Of a DNA stretch of 25,340 nt, positions 1 to 7,351 are shown piece after piece. Location: IMG/VR virus record IMGVR_UViG_3300034375_007865, positions 1-25,340 of that record; one strand, written 5' to 3'. A program made the position numbers and the translations under genes. Under the pieces are notes generated by a model. The model had not been told where the DNA came from. It worked only from the letters and a program-made list of their open reading frames with translations, and searched no databases. Numbering within the stretch: position 1 is the first letter of the stretch; every line of letters begins with the position of its first letter. The DNA is from a virus.

Positions 1-1
1 C

Positions 2-277
2 TCAGAGGCGGCTAAGGAAGCTGCTTTCCGTCAGATCTCTGGGCAGATTGGCTCTTACAACGGTTACGTTGGCCCTGACTGGATCTCACGAATTGCTGAT
101 CAGGTACGTGGTGCTGACCCCGAGGGTATGAATGATCTAGTCAAAATGGCTCAGGATAACCGGGCTCAGTATGAGGGTACAGCCCGCATTGACTCGCAAG
201 GGTCTTGGGACATGTGGGACAATATCCTCCGTGGGTTGCTCGCATGTCGCACTGAACAACTTCCTTCAAGTTGTTAA
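2..277 (+). CDS. C-terminal end of an unidentified phage protein (partial)
   Basis: Reading frame 2 is open from the left edge of the window to TAA at 275-277, giving 91 residues of a protein whose start lies outside. The fragment is mixed-charge and soluble-looking, with motifs such as GPDWISRIADQV and AQYEGTARIDSQGSWDMW, and ends in RTEQLPSSC. I do not recognise a family. Upstream of a T4-type protease and capsid gene one might expect the portal or another head gene, but nothing in this tail proves it. Codon use matches the downstream structural genes. Confident that it is coding, not confident about function. Confidence 0.6.
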   Translation, partial: SEAAKEAAFRQISGQIGSYNGYVGPDWISRIADQVRGADPEGMNDLVKMAQDNRAQYEGTARIDSQGSWDMWDNILRGLLACRTEQLPSSC

Positions 278-354
278 TTAACCTTTATAGGAAGTAAATA
301 CGTTAAGGGGCTTACAAGAGTACCGATTTTTCTGAGAGAATGGAGTAGGTTTAG

Positions 355-576
355 GTGCTTTGGGAAACTACGCTTGGTCCAGATCACCCCTATTTTGCAA
401 ACTCGGATGTAAAAAAGGTTAAATCATTGATAGCTGAAGCAATATCAAACATGGATGCTGTTGTTAGACTTATTGTTAATACCGAGCATGCTGATTTGAA
501 GCCCTTTGAAGACAAGGCAAGAACAATTAGAGATCTAGCTGAATCCCTTAAAAGGGACTTAGATCACGTAATTTAA
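355..576 (+). CDS. Small hypothetical protein, helical
   Basis: A 73-residue ORF starting at GTG with a good Shine-Dalgarno site (GGAGTAGG, about 342-349). The product looks mostly alpha-helical and charged, with no membrane segment or cysteine motif. Residues 19-28 read VKKVKSLIAE, followed by A. IAE before A resembles the L/I-x-E sites cut by T4-type prohead proteases, but one such tripeptide is weak evidence. It stands between an unidentified gene and a beta-rich virion gene, and is followed by two small hairpins. No function is assigned. Confidence 0.6.
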   Translation: MLWETTLGPDHPYFANSDVKKVKSLIAEAISNMDAVVRLIVNTEHADLKPFEDKARTIRDLAESLKRDLDHVI

Positions 577-578
577 AA

Positions 579-615
579 TACCGCTATTGCGGTAAAACTC
601 TCCTAAAGGGGAGAG
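579..615 (+). other. Two tandem intercistronic hairpins before a ribosome binding site
   Basis: TACCGC (579-584) pairs perfectly with GCGGTA (589-594) across a TATT loop. CTCTCC (598-603) pairs with GGAGAG (610-615). The second stem ends where the Shine-Dalgarno site of the next gene begins (GGGAGG, 615-620; ATG at 628). There is no T-run, so these are not classical terminators. They could mark an mRNA processing point or modulate access to the ribosome site, which is inference. Confidence 0.5.
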
Positions 616-627
616 GGAGGAAATTCA

Positions 628-1566
628 ATGACTAATAATGGAAGAGCATTGGTCTCAGCACCACAGTGTACAACGGTTAGTATCCCCATGAACTCTAGCT
701 CTACCGCAGCGACCGGTTCTCAGACCGTTTTCTCGACTGGTGATGCCAAGCTAACGACAGCAATTGCCGCAGGACACACAACTAATCTAGTTGTTACTCA
801 GCGTAATGGTTTTATTGAGGGTACAATGATTATTGCGCCGGGAACGTCCAAAGAAGAGGAAGTTACCGCTTCTGGCCTCACAACTGAGGTGGGTTCTGGT
901 ACTCTAGCTGTTACCATTACCGAGACACAGAACGCCCATGCTGTTGGTACACGTGTCGTAATGAAGAATAGCCCAATTCGACCCGGTTCACTGACGGTTT
1001 CGATTAACGACGGTACTGCTGTAGCTTTGGACCCAACTGGTTCCGGCACACTTAGCGGGACGCCATCGGGCGCAGTCTCTGCAACCTCAGGTACTGTACC
1101 TGTCGATTACGCTTTAGGTGCAGTTAACTTTACTGTCGCGAACGCTGTAACGGACACTCATACAGTCGTTATCAAAGCTGATACATTCGCTGATAGCCCA
1201 GCTGAAGTTGCTAGTGGGAAGAACTTCTTCAAGAACTTCGCCCGTATGAGCAACGGTCGTGCAGACCTTCCTACGGGAGCAGTTATTTCCAACCTTGGTT
1301 CGGTTGAAGTTGGAGTCTTCGTAGAAAAGGCCAACGCAGAGGGAGCCACGCAGTTTATCGGTGCCACTGATGGTGCTGTGTTGAAAGGCTTCGGCTCGAA
1401 GGTTCTTACCTTCCCCGGGGGCCTTCCTGCTGAGATGCGTATTCGCGCAGGTGCAGACTCGCAGGCTATCATGACTCCAAGCACTAAGACAGAGCGTAAC
1501 AACGATCTGGGCGTCATTGACGTAGCCTACTTCAGTGTTATTAACGCCAACGGTGGTTCTAACTAA
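628..1566 (+). CDS. Beta-rich virion protein, candidate head decoration or structural protein
   Basis: 312 residues, rich in Thr, Ser, Val, Ala and Gly, with almost no cysteine and long beta-strand-like stretches, as in capsid decoration and fibre proteins. It has a strong Shine-Dalgarno site (GGGAGG) 8 bases before ATG. Residues about 117-187 form a module beginning RPGSLTVSINDGTA and containing PVDYALGAVNFTV. The same layout (PGTVQFTDGTQ ... INYESGQCGGAITF) is found in the major capsid protein of this phage at residues 172-235. The C-terminal part (LPAEMRIRAGADSQAI) looks like a compact domain. Position upstream of the protease and capsid genes supports a head role. A fibre protein is the alternative. 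Confidence 0.6.
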   Translation: MTNNGRALVSAPQCTTVSIPMNSSSTAATGSQTVFSTGDAKLTTAIAAGHTTNLVVTQRNGFIEGTMIIAPGTSKEEEVTASGLTTEVGSGTLAVTITETQNAHAVGTRVVMKNSPIRPGSLTVSINDGTAVALDPTGSGTLSGTPSGAVSATSGTVPVDYALGAVNFTVANAVTDTHTVVIKADTFADSPAEVASGKNFFKNFARMSNGRADLPTGAVISNLGSVEVGVFVEKANAEGATQFIGATDGAVLKGFGSKVLTFPGGLPAEMRIRAGADSQAIMTPSTKTERNNDLGVIDVAYFSVINANGGSN

Positions 1567-1592
1567 TCTGTCTTTGGTAGATAGGTAAACAA

Positions 1593-2324
1593 ATGTCGGA
1601 AGGGGCAGCACAGAAAGTTGCATGTGAAAACTGTCATCATGTGGACGTTCCCGCATATGATGGTAAATGCAGCGTATGTGCTGCCCCTCTCCAGCAGAAA
1701 GGAAATGGCATGACTAGAGAAGAGCTTCAGTCGTTACTCCCTCTCCCCGAAGAGTGGACAACAGCCGAAGAGCCTCTCGTTGCCGCCGCACCGGAAGCAG
1801 AGTTAACTGCTGAAGGTTTTATTCCTGAAGTTGAGGCAGAAGACCCTTACTGTGGTTTCTGTGGTGTTACTGTAAGCGAAGAGGATGTGACGTGTTCACG
1901 TTGTGCGCTACCTCTTGGTGAGCAAGAACAGGAAGACGATCAGGAGAAAGAAGGCGACGACGAAGAGGATGATGATGACGGCGAAGGTGATGATGCCGAA
2001 GGTGGCGAGGGTAAGAAGAAACTTCTTCTCGACAAGTCACGTCGCAAAGTCGAGGCTTTCAATCAGCCTAAGACCTTAACCGCACTTGAAGAGGCAACGT
2101 TCTACGTTGACCTTGCTCGTCAACTTGACGAAGCCCAGATTAAGGATCTTGCTGCCCATGTTGCGTGGGGGGATGACGGTAGTCTCGCTGCTAAGCCGCC
2201 ACGGTGGCTTCCTGAGCAGTACCGTGTTGACTGGTCTAAGCTAGTTAATGCTGGTCAGCCTAAGACCTTGATGAGCACGATCACTGCCCTTCGTGGGGTT
2301 GTTGGTTCAAGGGGGGGTTTCTAA
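1593..2324 (+). CDS. Double zinc-ribbon protein with acidic linker
   Basis: 243 residues. Two CxxC...CxxC zinc-ribbon-like units are visible near the N terminus: CENC...CSVC (residues about 11-30) and CGFCG...CSRC (about 88-105). They are followed by a very acidic stretch of Glu and Asp (about 110-145) and a basic-to-mixed C-terminal domain containing LTALEEATFYVDLARQLDE and PPRWLPEQYRVDWSKLV. The stop overlaps the next start (TAATG), so the two are translationally coupled. The location just upstream of the protease-scaffold gene suggests a head assembly or packaging accessory role. I do not recognise a named family. The metal-binding call is from cysteine spacing only. Confidence 0.65.
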   Translation: MSEGAAQKVACENCHHVDVPAYDGKCSVCAAPLQQKGNGMTREELQSLLPLPEEWTTAEEPLVAAAPEAELTAEGFIPEVEAEDPYCGFCGVTVSEEDVTCSRCALPLGEQEQEDDQEKEGDDEEDDDDGEGDDAEGGEGKKKLLLDKSRRKVEAFNQPKTLTALEEATFYVDLARQLDEAQIKDLAAHVAWGDDGSLAAKPPRWLPEQYRVDWSKLVNAGQPKTLMSTITALRGVVGSRGGF

Positions 2325-2602
2325 TGCCTAAATATAAAAAGGCAAAGGAAGTCGCCGTAGAGGTAGAAGAAGTAGTAGCTGAGGAGCCTGTAGAGGCTAC
2401 CCCTGAAGCTGCTCCTGAAGCTGCTCCTGAAGCTGCTCCTGAAGCTGCTCCTGAGCCTGCCGCTGCTCCTGCCGATGTTCAGATTGGTCAGATGCTTGAT
2501 ACCCCTCACGACGGTGCTGGCAAGGTTATCCATTGGGACTCTAATGCACGTGTGGCTCACGTGGATGTGATCGGCGCTATTATCGCTGTCACGGTGCCGT
2601 AG
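2324..2602 (+). CDS. Small acidic Ala/Pro/Glu-rich protein with C-terminal beta domain
   Basis: 92 residues. An N-terminal KKAKE stretch leads into an acidic valine-rich segment, then tandem PEAA repeats (residues about 27-46), then a compact C-terminal part (QIGQMLDTPHDGAGKVIHWD ... VDVIGAIIAVTVP) that looks like a small beta-barrel or SH3-like fold. The start overlaps the upstream stop by one base. The PEAA stretch is likely a flexible linker. It lies 15 bases before the protease-scaffold gene. No family is recognised. A head accessory role is inferred from position. Confidence 0.6.
   Translation: MPKYKKAKEVAVEVEEVVAEEPVEATPEAAPEAAPEAAPEAAPEPAAAPADVQIGQMLDTPHDGAGKVIHWDSNARVAHVDVIGAIIAVTVP
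2402..2461 (+). repeat. 12-bp tandem repeat encoding PEAA
   Basis: Four exact copies of CCTGAAGCTGCT (2402-2449) are followed by a degenerate fifth copy, CCTGAGCCTGCC. The repeat is in frame and encodes a PEAA linker. Being a multiple of three, copy number can change without breaking the gene, so length variation between related phages is likely. Confidence 0.9.
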
Positions 2603-2617
2603 GTATAGGTTCTTATA

Positions 2618-4255
2618 ATGGAGAATCTAGTCGAGTCTGAGGTCTTTCCTTACGAGATCATCGAAGATGCTGGTGACGGTAGTCGTCTGCGTCTAAGGGG
2701 GATTTACCAGCTATCGGATACGAAAAATCGTAACCGACGAGTCTACCCTCGTGGTTTGTGGGAGAAGGTCTTAGCTGAGAATGGTGACTTTAGCCGTAGG
2801 CTTGGGTCACGTTTAGTTCTCGGAGAGCTTGGCCATCCTGCGGACGGTAAGACTCGACTTTCTAACGTCTCACACCTTATTACAAAGGTGTGGATGGATG
2901 AAGGTTATAAGCCTGAATGTGTCGTGTGTAAGGCCAACGGTGGTCCTCACACTCACGTAATGGCTGAAGAGGAGGCACTTAACACGCCGGAAGGTAAGAT
3001 TCTTCAAGAACTCTACCGTGCTGGTGTGCAACTAGGTGTCTCTTCAAGAGGTCAGGGAAGTGTTCGTGGCGGGAATGAAGAGCAATTAGTTTCCGATGAT
3101 TTTCGTCTAGAGACTTTTGATCATGTTCTTGACCCAAGCACTCCGGGGGCCTACCCCAAGGTGATTTCTGAAAGCGTTGTTAGTGCAGTAGAGCGGCTCG
3201 TTGAGCCAGCTTGTAGCGCAGCAGAGCTTCAGGGTTATCGTAAGATTTTAGCCGAGGTGCGGTCTGGGGAAAACCTAGACAATAAAGCGACCATTGATAG
3301 TATGATTGAAACTATCGACGTTCGTATTGCTTCTGGTGATAGTCCAAAGGTTTTCCCGGTATCAAGCTTGCCTGAAACTTCGACAAGCAATCCTTTGGTA
3401 TTAGTACCAGCAAGTGTTGTATCAGTAGCCGCGCCTAATAATGTAACAACAACCATTCCTCATCATTCTAACGATGAGGTTGCGGAGGATAAAAAGATGC
3501 AGGAACTCTCTCTTGAACATCCTGAGGTTCAAAACTTAGTTCGTCGGGAAGTCGAAAAGGTTCGGGAAGAGTTGGAAAGCCGTCTCGCTGAGGCGGCAGC
3601 CATAATTGACAATCTCAATGCCGAGAATTCAGAAGCAGCAGATAGGCTCGCTGCTTCGGACAAAGTCGGTGAAGAGCTTGTTTCTCAGCTTAAGAATGCA
3701 CGCTTCCAGCTGGAAGCGTTCAAGGCTGAGGAAGGCATTGAAATTCCAACTGGTCCCGAGATGTATGATGAAAACCACACGCTTGGTCAGGCTTTCGATG
3801 CTTCCAAAGAAGTTATTGAAGAGCTTCTACAGCGTCTTGAGTTTGCCAACGAGTCGGTTGAGCGTGCTGAGGCGGCTGAAGCATTGCTTGCCGAAACCAT
3901 CGAGCGCGTTCGTCGCCGTGGTACCATTGAGAAGATTGACAGCATTCTCGCGAATGAGTCTGAGGAGCTTTCCAAGCGTCTCCGTCCTATTCTCGCAGAG
4001 TGTCGCTCCGTCGAGGAAGTATCTCATCGCTACAATACCCTCAAGGGTCTTCTCAATGAGGAAGTTTTTGTTCCTCAGGCCTCGTACATCAACGAGGAGA
4101 ATGAATTTAAGTCGGATGGAAGTTTACCGACACACACAAACCAACTAAGTGAGCAATCGCTTGCTGGTGAAAAAGCTTTCGCAATTGCGGAAGAAGCCAA
4201 CACTTTAAATCAAGATCTCTCCCGACGCATTTTGCGCCGCACCCTTGGTGCATGA
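2618..4255 (+). CDS. Prohead protease-scaffold fusion (T4 gp21-gp22 type)
   Basis: 545 residues. The first 200 match T4-type prohead serine proteases: NRNRRVYPRGLW (residues 38-49), GELGHP with the expected catalytic His73, and GVSSRGQGSV with the expected nucleophile Ser142 or Ser143, then DDFRLETFDHVLDPSTPGAYP with acidic candidates. Between His and Ser is an insert with C101xxC104 and H111TH113 that could bind metal. After a Ser/Thr/Pro linker (about 230-285) comes a long charged coiled-coil (about 295-480) typical of core scaffold proteins, then a C-terminal tail. In T4 the protease and scaffold are separate genes, 21 and 22. Here they share one frame just before the capsid gene. The protease should mature the capsid protein and degrade the core by cutting after L/I-x-E. 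Family assignment is firm; residue roles come from family knowledge. Confidence 0.88.
   Translation: MENLVESEVFPYEIIEDAGDGSRLRLRGIYQLSDTKNRNRRVYPRGLWEKVLAENGDFSRRLGSRLVLGELGHPADGKTRLSNVSHLITKVWMDEGYKPECVVCKANGGPHTHVMAEEEALNTPEGKILQELYRAGVQLGVSSRGQGSVRGGNEEQLVSDDFRLETFDHVLDPSTPGAYPKVISESVVSAVERLVEPACSAAELQGYRKILAEVRSGENLDNKATIDSMIETIDVRIASGDSPKVFPVSSLPETSTSNPLVLVPASVVSVAAPNNVTTTIPHHSNDEVAEDKKMQELSLEHPEVQNLVRREVEKVREELESRLAEAAAIIDNLNAENSEAADRLAASDKVGEELVSQLKNARFQLEAFKAEEGIEIPTGPEMYDENHTLGQAFDASKEVIEELLQRLEFANESVERAEAAEALLAETIERVRRRGTIEKIDSILANESEELSKRLRPILAECRSVEEVSHRYNTLKGLLNEEVFVPQASYINEENEFKSDGSLPTHTNQLSEQSLAGEKAFAIAEEANTLNQDLSRRILRRTLGA
3497..4255 (+). CDS. Nested scaffold protein from an internal start
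   Basis: Inside the fusion gene, at its linker-coil boundary, a consensus GGAGG (3484-3488) lies 8 bases before an in-frame ATG (3497). Initiation there would give a 252-residue protein starting MQELSLEHPEVQ and holding only the coiled-coil scaffold part. Phage lambda does the same with C and Nu3, and fused protease-scaffold genes commonly do so to obtain a scaffold excess. The ribosome site is better than that of the full-length gene, whose upstream sequence is only weakly Shine-Dalgarno-like. The site is seen directly. That it is used is inference. Confidence 0.65.
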   Translation: MQELSLEHPEVQNLVRREVEKVREELESRLAEAAAIIDNLNAENSEAADRLAASDKVGEELVSQLKNARFQLEAFKAEEGIEIPTGPEMYDENHTLGQAFDASKEVIEELLQRLEFANESVERAEAAEALLAETIERVRRRGTIEKIDSILANESEELSKRLRPILAECRSVEEVSHRYNTLKGLLNEEVFVPQASYINEENEFKSDGSLPTHTNQLSEQSLAGEKAFAIAEEANTLNQDLSRRILRRTLGA

Positions 4256-4282
4256 GAGACATACTCTAAAAGGAGTTATTAA

Positions 4283-5821
4283 ATGAGCATTAATGCACTC
4301 GTGGAAGACATGAACTCGTCAGGAGTCCATGACAACTTCCTTAGCGTCGGGCGTCATCTCTCTGAGACTAAGTGGCGTGACCTTTGTGAAGATGTTTCGG
4401 CTCCAATCGAGAATGACGACACTCGTTATGGGTTGGCTGTCATGCTTGAGAATACCGAGAGATATATTGCAAACCTTGACGAAACGACACGGGCTGTCGC
4501 AGTTGGCGATTTTCAGAAGTATGCCATGCCCCTCGTTCGTGCAATCTACCCTGAGTTGATTGCCAACGAGATCGTTTCGGTCCAACCAATGCTTGGCCCC
4601 GTCAGCCTCGTGTTCTACATGGACATGGTCTACGGTTCCAACAAGGGAAGCGTAAGACGTGGCGATACCGCATTCTCGTCGGTTGCCCGTGGCGCAAACA
4701 ACCCAGACTATTCGTCACCTAGCATTGACTCAGAGCAGGTCGGCGTTGGTACTGGGGTTGCTGGTGGTGCTGGCACCCCAACCCTTTCGTACCTCCCAGT
4801 CGTCCCCGGCACCGTTCAGTTCACAGACGGTACTCAGGTCATCACTGATGACGGTAATGGTAACCTTGTTGGTGACATTTCCGGTGCCCAGACCATTAAT
4901 TATGAGAGTGGTCAGTGCGGTGGAGCTATTACCTTTGCTCAACCAGTTGCAGCTGGTGTAGCAGTAACGGCTAGCTACCAGTACAACACTGAGGCCAATT
5001 CCAACATTCCTCAGATGGATCTGGTCCTCAACCACTCACCAATTTCGGCCCGTCCCCGCAAGTTGCGTACGAACTGGTCGCTTGAGTCAGCATTCAACCT
5101 CCGCTCGCTCCACGGGCTTGAGGCTGAGGTCGAACTGACGGCAGCAGTTGCAGCCGACATTCGGTTCGAGGTTGACCGTGAGATCATCTATGATCTCCAG
5201 CGCATGGCTGGTGCCGGTTCCGTTTACTGGAACACTGATCCCGGTGGCGGTGCAAATACCAACTACTACAGCTACACCGAGCACAAGCTCTCGATTGTCG
5301 ATGCCTTCGTAACTGGATCGAACCTGATCCACAAGGCAACCGGTCGTGGACGTGCCAACTGGATCATCTGCGGTGAGAAGGTTGCTACGGTTGTTGAGAC
5401 CCTACCCGGTTTCGTTGCAAACCCCGGTATGCCAAATGGCCTTACCAAGGGTGCGTACCGCTGTGGTCGCCTCAATGGAATGTGGGACATCTACAAGGAT
5501 CCCTTCTATCAGGACGATTACTTCGTCATGGGTTACAAGGGAGCTAGCTTCTTAGAGGCTGGTTACGTGTATGCTCCTTACATTCCTCTCTACACCACCC
5601 CGACAATCGTCCTTGACGACTTCGTCGCCCGTAAGGGTCTGGCCACGCAGTACGGCAAGAAAGCTATCAATAGCCTCTTCTACGTCACCGGTCAGATTGG
5701 TAACTTGGCACAGCTTGCTGCCAAGGCTGGCAAGGCTACTTCTGCCTTCACCAACGACAACTTTGGTTCCGCAACAGATATTACTGGAATCACTGACGGT
5801 CGCGGAGTCTTTGGGGCATAG
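4283..5821 (+). CDS. Major capsid protein (T4 gp23 type)
   Basis: 512 residues with AAAAGGAG ahead of ATG. The segment DFQKYAMPLVRAIYPELIAN (about 77-96), then SVQPMLGP and FYMDMVYG, is the conserved N-terminal part of the mature T4-type capsid protein (HK97 fold). An L-D-E tripeptide at residues 65-67 sits just where T4 gp23 is cut by its protease after residue 65. The mature protein would then begin at Thr68. Residues about 172-235 are an inserted beta module (VVPGTVQFTDGTQ to ASYQYNTE) at roughly the place where gp23 carries its insertion domain. The C-terminal half has the typical YAPYIPLYTTPT segment. It follows the protease-scaffold gene directly and is closed by a strong terminator, consistent with very high expression. 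Confidence 0.92.
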   Translation: MSINALVEDMNSSGVHDNFLSVGRHLSETKWRDLCEDVSAPIENDDTRYGLAVMLENTERYIANLDETTRAVAVGDFQKYAMPLVRAIYPELIANEIVSVQPMLGPVSLVFYMDMVYGSNKGSVRRGDTAFSSVARGANNPDYSSPSIDSEQVGVGTGVAGGAGTPTLSYLPVVPGTVQFTDGTQVITDDGNGNLVGDISGAQTINYESGQCGGAITFAQPVAAGVAVTASYQYNTEANSNIPQMDLVLNHSPISARPRKLRTNWSLESAFNLRSLHGLEAEVELTAAVAADIRFEVDREIIYDLQRMAGAGSVYWNTDPGGGANTNYYSYTEHKLSIVDAFVTGSNLIHKATGRGRANWIICGEKVATVVETLPGFVANPGMPNGLTKGAYRCGRLNGMWDIYKDPFYQDDYFVMGYKGASFLEAGYVYAPYIPLYTTPTIVLDDFVARKGLATQYGKKAINSLFYVTGQIGNLAQLAAKAGKATSAFTNDNFGSATDITGITDGRGVFGA

Positions 5822-5846
5822 TTCCGAATAGGGTGCTTACCCATAA

Positions 5847-5885
5847 GGGGGGCAGGGGCACTTGCCTCTGCCCCCCCTTTTTATT
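5847..5885 (+). terminator. Strong intrinsic terminator after the capsid gene
   Basis: GGGGGGCAGGGGCA (5847-5860) pairs with TGCCTCTGCCCCCC (5863-5876) over 13-14 bp with one G-T pair. The stem is followed by C, five T, then ATTTG. This is a textbook intrinsic terminator 25 bases past the capsid stop. Confidence 0.93.
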
Positions 5886-5909
5886 TGTTCAATTAATAGG
5901 AGTAAAAAG

Positions 5910-6059
5910 TTGGATAGTATTAAAGAGGCTCTTGATCAGGTACTAGCTGGGAAATCAATCGAGGAAGTCTTTAGGAAAAATAGAATTAGTAAGCCCACAA
6001 AAGAGCCCGAAAATAAAGAAGCAATAGAATTAGAAGATAGTAGAAGTTCTTTAAATTAA
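5910..6059 (+). CDS. Small hypothetical protein, charged and helical
   Basis: A 49-residue product beginning at TTG with AATAGGAGT 6-7 bases upstream. A longer reading from 5862 is less likely because it would start inside the terminator stem. The sequence (MDSIKEALDQVLAGKSIEEVFRK...) is charged and helical, ending in a Lys/Glu-rich tail. SIEEVFRKNR resembles a short helix-turn segment but no domain is recognised. It is the first gene after the capsid terminator and precedes the neck genes. Confidence 0.6.
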   Translation: MDSIKEALDQVLAGKSIEEVFRKNRISKPTKEPENKEAIELEDSRSSLN

Positions 6060-6069
6060 GGTATTTTAA

Positions 6070-6801
6070 ATGGCCGACCCAACACCACTAATACAGCCGG
6101 AAGAAGTAGACCACTTAGCTGTGTTTCAGTACGTCAAGTCGATGTTCGGTTGGCCCGTCGTTGAAGTTGAAATAACTGACGACATGCTCCACTTCTTCCT
6201 AGAGCAAAGCCTTGAAACGTACTCTAGGTTGATCCCAAAGATTCGCTGGTTTTCGATGCCAGCTTACGCTGGTGTCCAACAGTATAACCCACAGCGAGAC
6301 ACTATTGGTTATGGGATCGTAGAAGTAATGATCCCAAGAATCGACCCTATTGCCCCATTAATGCTTAGCTCAGGGCCTCGATTGGATATATTTGGGTACC
6401 GTTACAGTTACCCATACAGAGATATATCTGAGTTAATGGTTGACTATACATACTTTACAGAGGCGACTAGGATCCTTTCCAGTGAGTTCGACTGGGAGTG
6501 GCAGGATGGCGCACTCCGTATTTACCCTAAGCCTGATGAAGCTTTTACTCTAACGTATGCATCTGCTTTCCCACGGGATCTACACTCAATACCTAAGGAT
6601 GACGTTGATTGGGTTAGAATGCATGTCCTTGCTCAAGCAGAGATAGCTGTAGGTAGAGTCCGTCGTAAGTTCCGTGTACCCGGCGCACAGTCCGAGCAGA
6701 TGTTAGATGGACGTGAGTTAGTAATGGAAGGAGAGCGTCGTCTTCAAATGGCAGAAGAAGATTTGAGATTGAGAACTCCTCCTCTTCCAATATTCAGGTG
6801 A
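6070..6801 (+). CDS. Candidate head-tail connector (neck adaptor) protein
   Basis: 243 residues, soluble. N-terminal helix VDHLAVFQYVKSMFGWPVVE is followed by DDMLHFFLEQSLETYSRLIP, a central beta-rich part (YGIVEVMIPRIDPIAP), then EFDWEWQDGALRIYPKPDEA and a helical C terminus (VRMHVLAQAEIAVGRVRRKF). Helical proteins with an EWQDG-like beta hairpin are typical of phage neck adaptors that dock on the portal, and T4 gp13 fills this role. The call rests on these features and on location between the capsid and tail genes. I have not verified homology. Alternatives are another neck or baseplate-attached protein. Confidence 0.5.
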   Translation: MADPTPLIQPEEVDHLAVFQYVKSMFGWPVVEVEITDDMLHFFLEQSLETYSRLIPKIRWFSMPAYAGVQQYNPQRDTIGYGIVEVMIPRIDPIAPLMLSSGPRLDIFGYRYSYPYRDISELMVDYTYFTEATRILSSEFDWEWQDGALRIYPKPDEAFTLTYASAFPRDLHSIPKDDVDWVRMHVLAQAEIAVGRVRRKFRVPGAQSEQMLDGRELVMEGERRLQMAEEDLRLRTPPLPIFR

Positions 6802-6805
6802 TGTT

Positions 6806-7012
6806 ATGAAGCGTAGACGCTTACCATCAATACCTAGCGGGAAGGGTTCATTTACTGGTCCGGTAGTCAAGTTTTTGACTTCTTGGAGCGACTTTCCACG
6901 CGACGCTGACTACACGAACGATGATGGTAGTGATCCTGACGAAGACTTGTATACGGGCGCTGAGAAGTTGATTAGGTCTAAGTTGGGCGAATGCGTGGCT
7001 TCCACGAGATAG
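6806..7012 (+). CDS. Small protein with capsid-targeting-like peptide near its C terminus
   Basis: 68 residues starting 4 bases after the neck gene stop. It has a basic start (MKRRRLPSIPSGKG), an aromatic segment (VVKFLTSWSDF), an acidic linker (DDGSDPDED) and then AEKLIRSKLGE at residues 52-62, followed only by CVASTR and a TAG. The layout basic-aromatic-acidic-peptide resembles residues 1-81 of the 8697-9332 product, where the same peptide (ADELIKSRLSE) is followed by a further 130 residues. Here the body is missing, so this may be a truncated version or a small regulator. The next gene begins in the same frame after the stop. TAG is a genuine stop elsewhere in the window, so readthrough is not assumed. 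Confidence 0.6.
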   Translation: MKRRRLPSIPSGKGSFTGPVVKFLTSWSDFPRDADYTNDDGSDPDEDLYTGAEKLIRSKLGECVASTR

Positions 7013-7015
7013 AGC

Positions 7016-7351
7016 ATGGGCGTGGATAATAAAGAACTAGCAGAGGTACTCATCAATGAACGACTTCGAGGTCGCCTTGATGAGGTTAGTTTAAAAGATG
7101 CTTTAGAAGGTATTCTTTTACGCTACCATTACATGCCAGATGATGAGAAAGAGATAGTACAGAAAGGCGATGGTTGGTACGTACATGATAAGGGTCATTC
7201 TGTTTTTACTTATCGTGATCCAAAGTATGGGATTCGATGGCACCATTATCAACAGCCTGAAAAAAACCGTAGATCGATTTTTCAGAAGGGGATTGGTGTA
7301 AGGTCTCTAGACGATGCTTTATCGTCCATACATACGGCGGGAGATAATTAA
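7016..7351 (+). CDS. Small predicted prohead cargo protein
   Basis: 111 residues. The N terminus (NKELAEVLINERLRGRLDE, residues 5-23) is a charged amphipathic helix ending in L-D-E, like the targeting peptides of other genes here, although the spacing is looser. The rest (DGWYVHDKGHSVFTYRDP, residues 52-69, then WHHYQQPEKNRRS and SLDDALSSIHT) is a small aromatic- and histidine-rich domain. The cryptic gene at 9329-9667 and the frameshifted tail at 13471-13620 have a similar YHSPEG/FYNPDG plus DDA pattern, so a shared small fold is possible but unproven. It starts 3 bases after the preceding stop and its own TAA is followed at once by the next TTG start. Confidence 0.6.
   Translation: MGVDNKELAEVLINERLRGRLDEVSLKDALEGILLRYHYMPDDEKEIVQKGDGWYVHDKGHSVFTYRDPKYGIRWHHYQQPEKNRRSIFQKGIGVRSLDDALSSIHTAGDN

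Noticed and set aside
1114-1656. Long minus-strand ORF
   Set aside because: It lies opposite a well-supported gene, with low-complexity, Ser/Cys/His-rich content. All other minus-strand ORFs, such as 24543-25031, are likewise shadows of real genes.
2402-2461. CRISPR-like repeat
   Set aside because: A contiguous in-frame 12-bp tandem repeat with no spacers; it encodes a linker.
5862-5909. Upstream extension of the small gene after the capsid terminator
   Set aside because: It would start inside the terminator stem, while TTG 5910 has a good ribosome site.
7010-7018. Stop codon reassignment or readthrough of TAG joining the 6806 and 7016 genes in the same frame
   Set aside because: TAG ends other genes cleanly, including the capsid gene just before its terminator, and the second gene has its own ATG and its own targeting-like N terminus.
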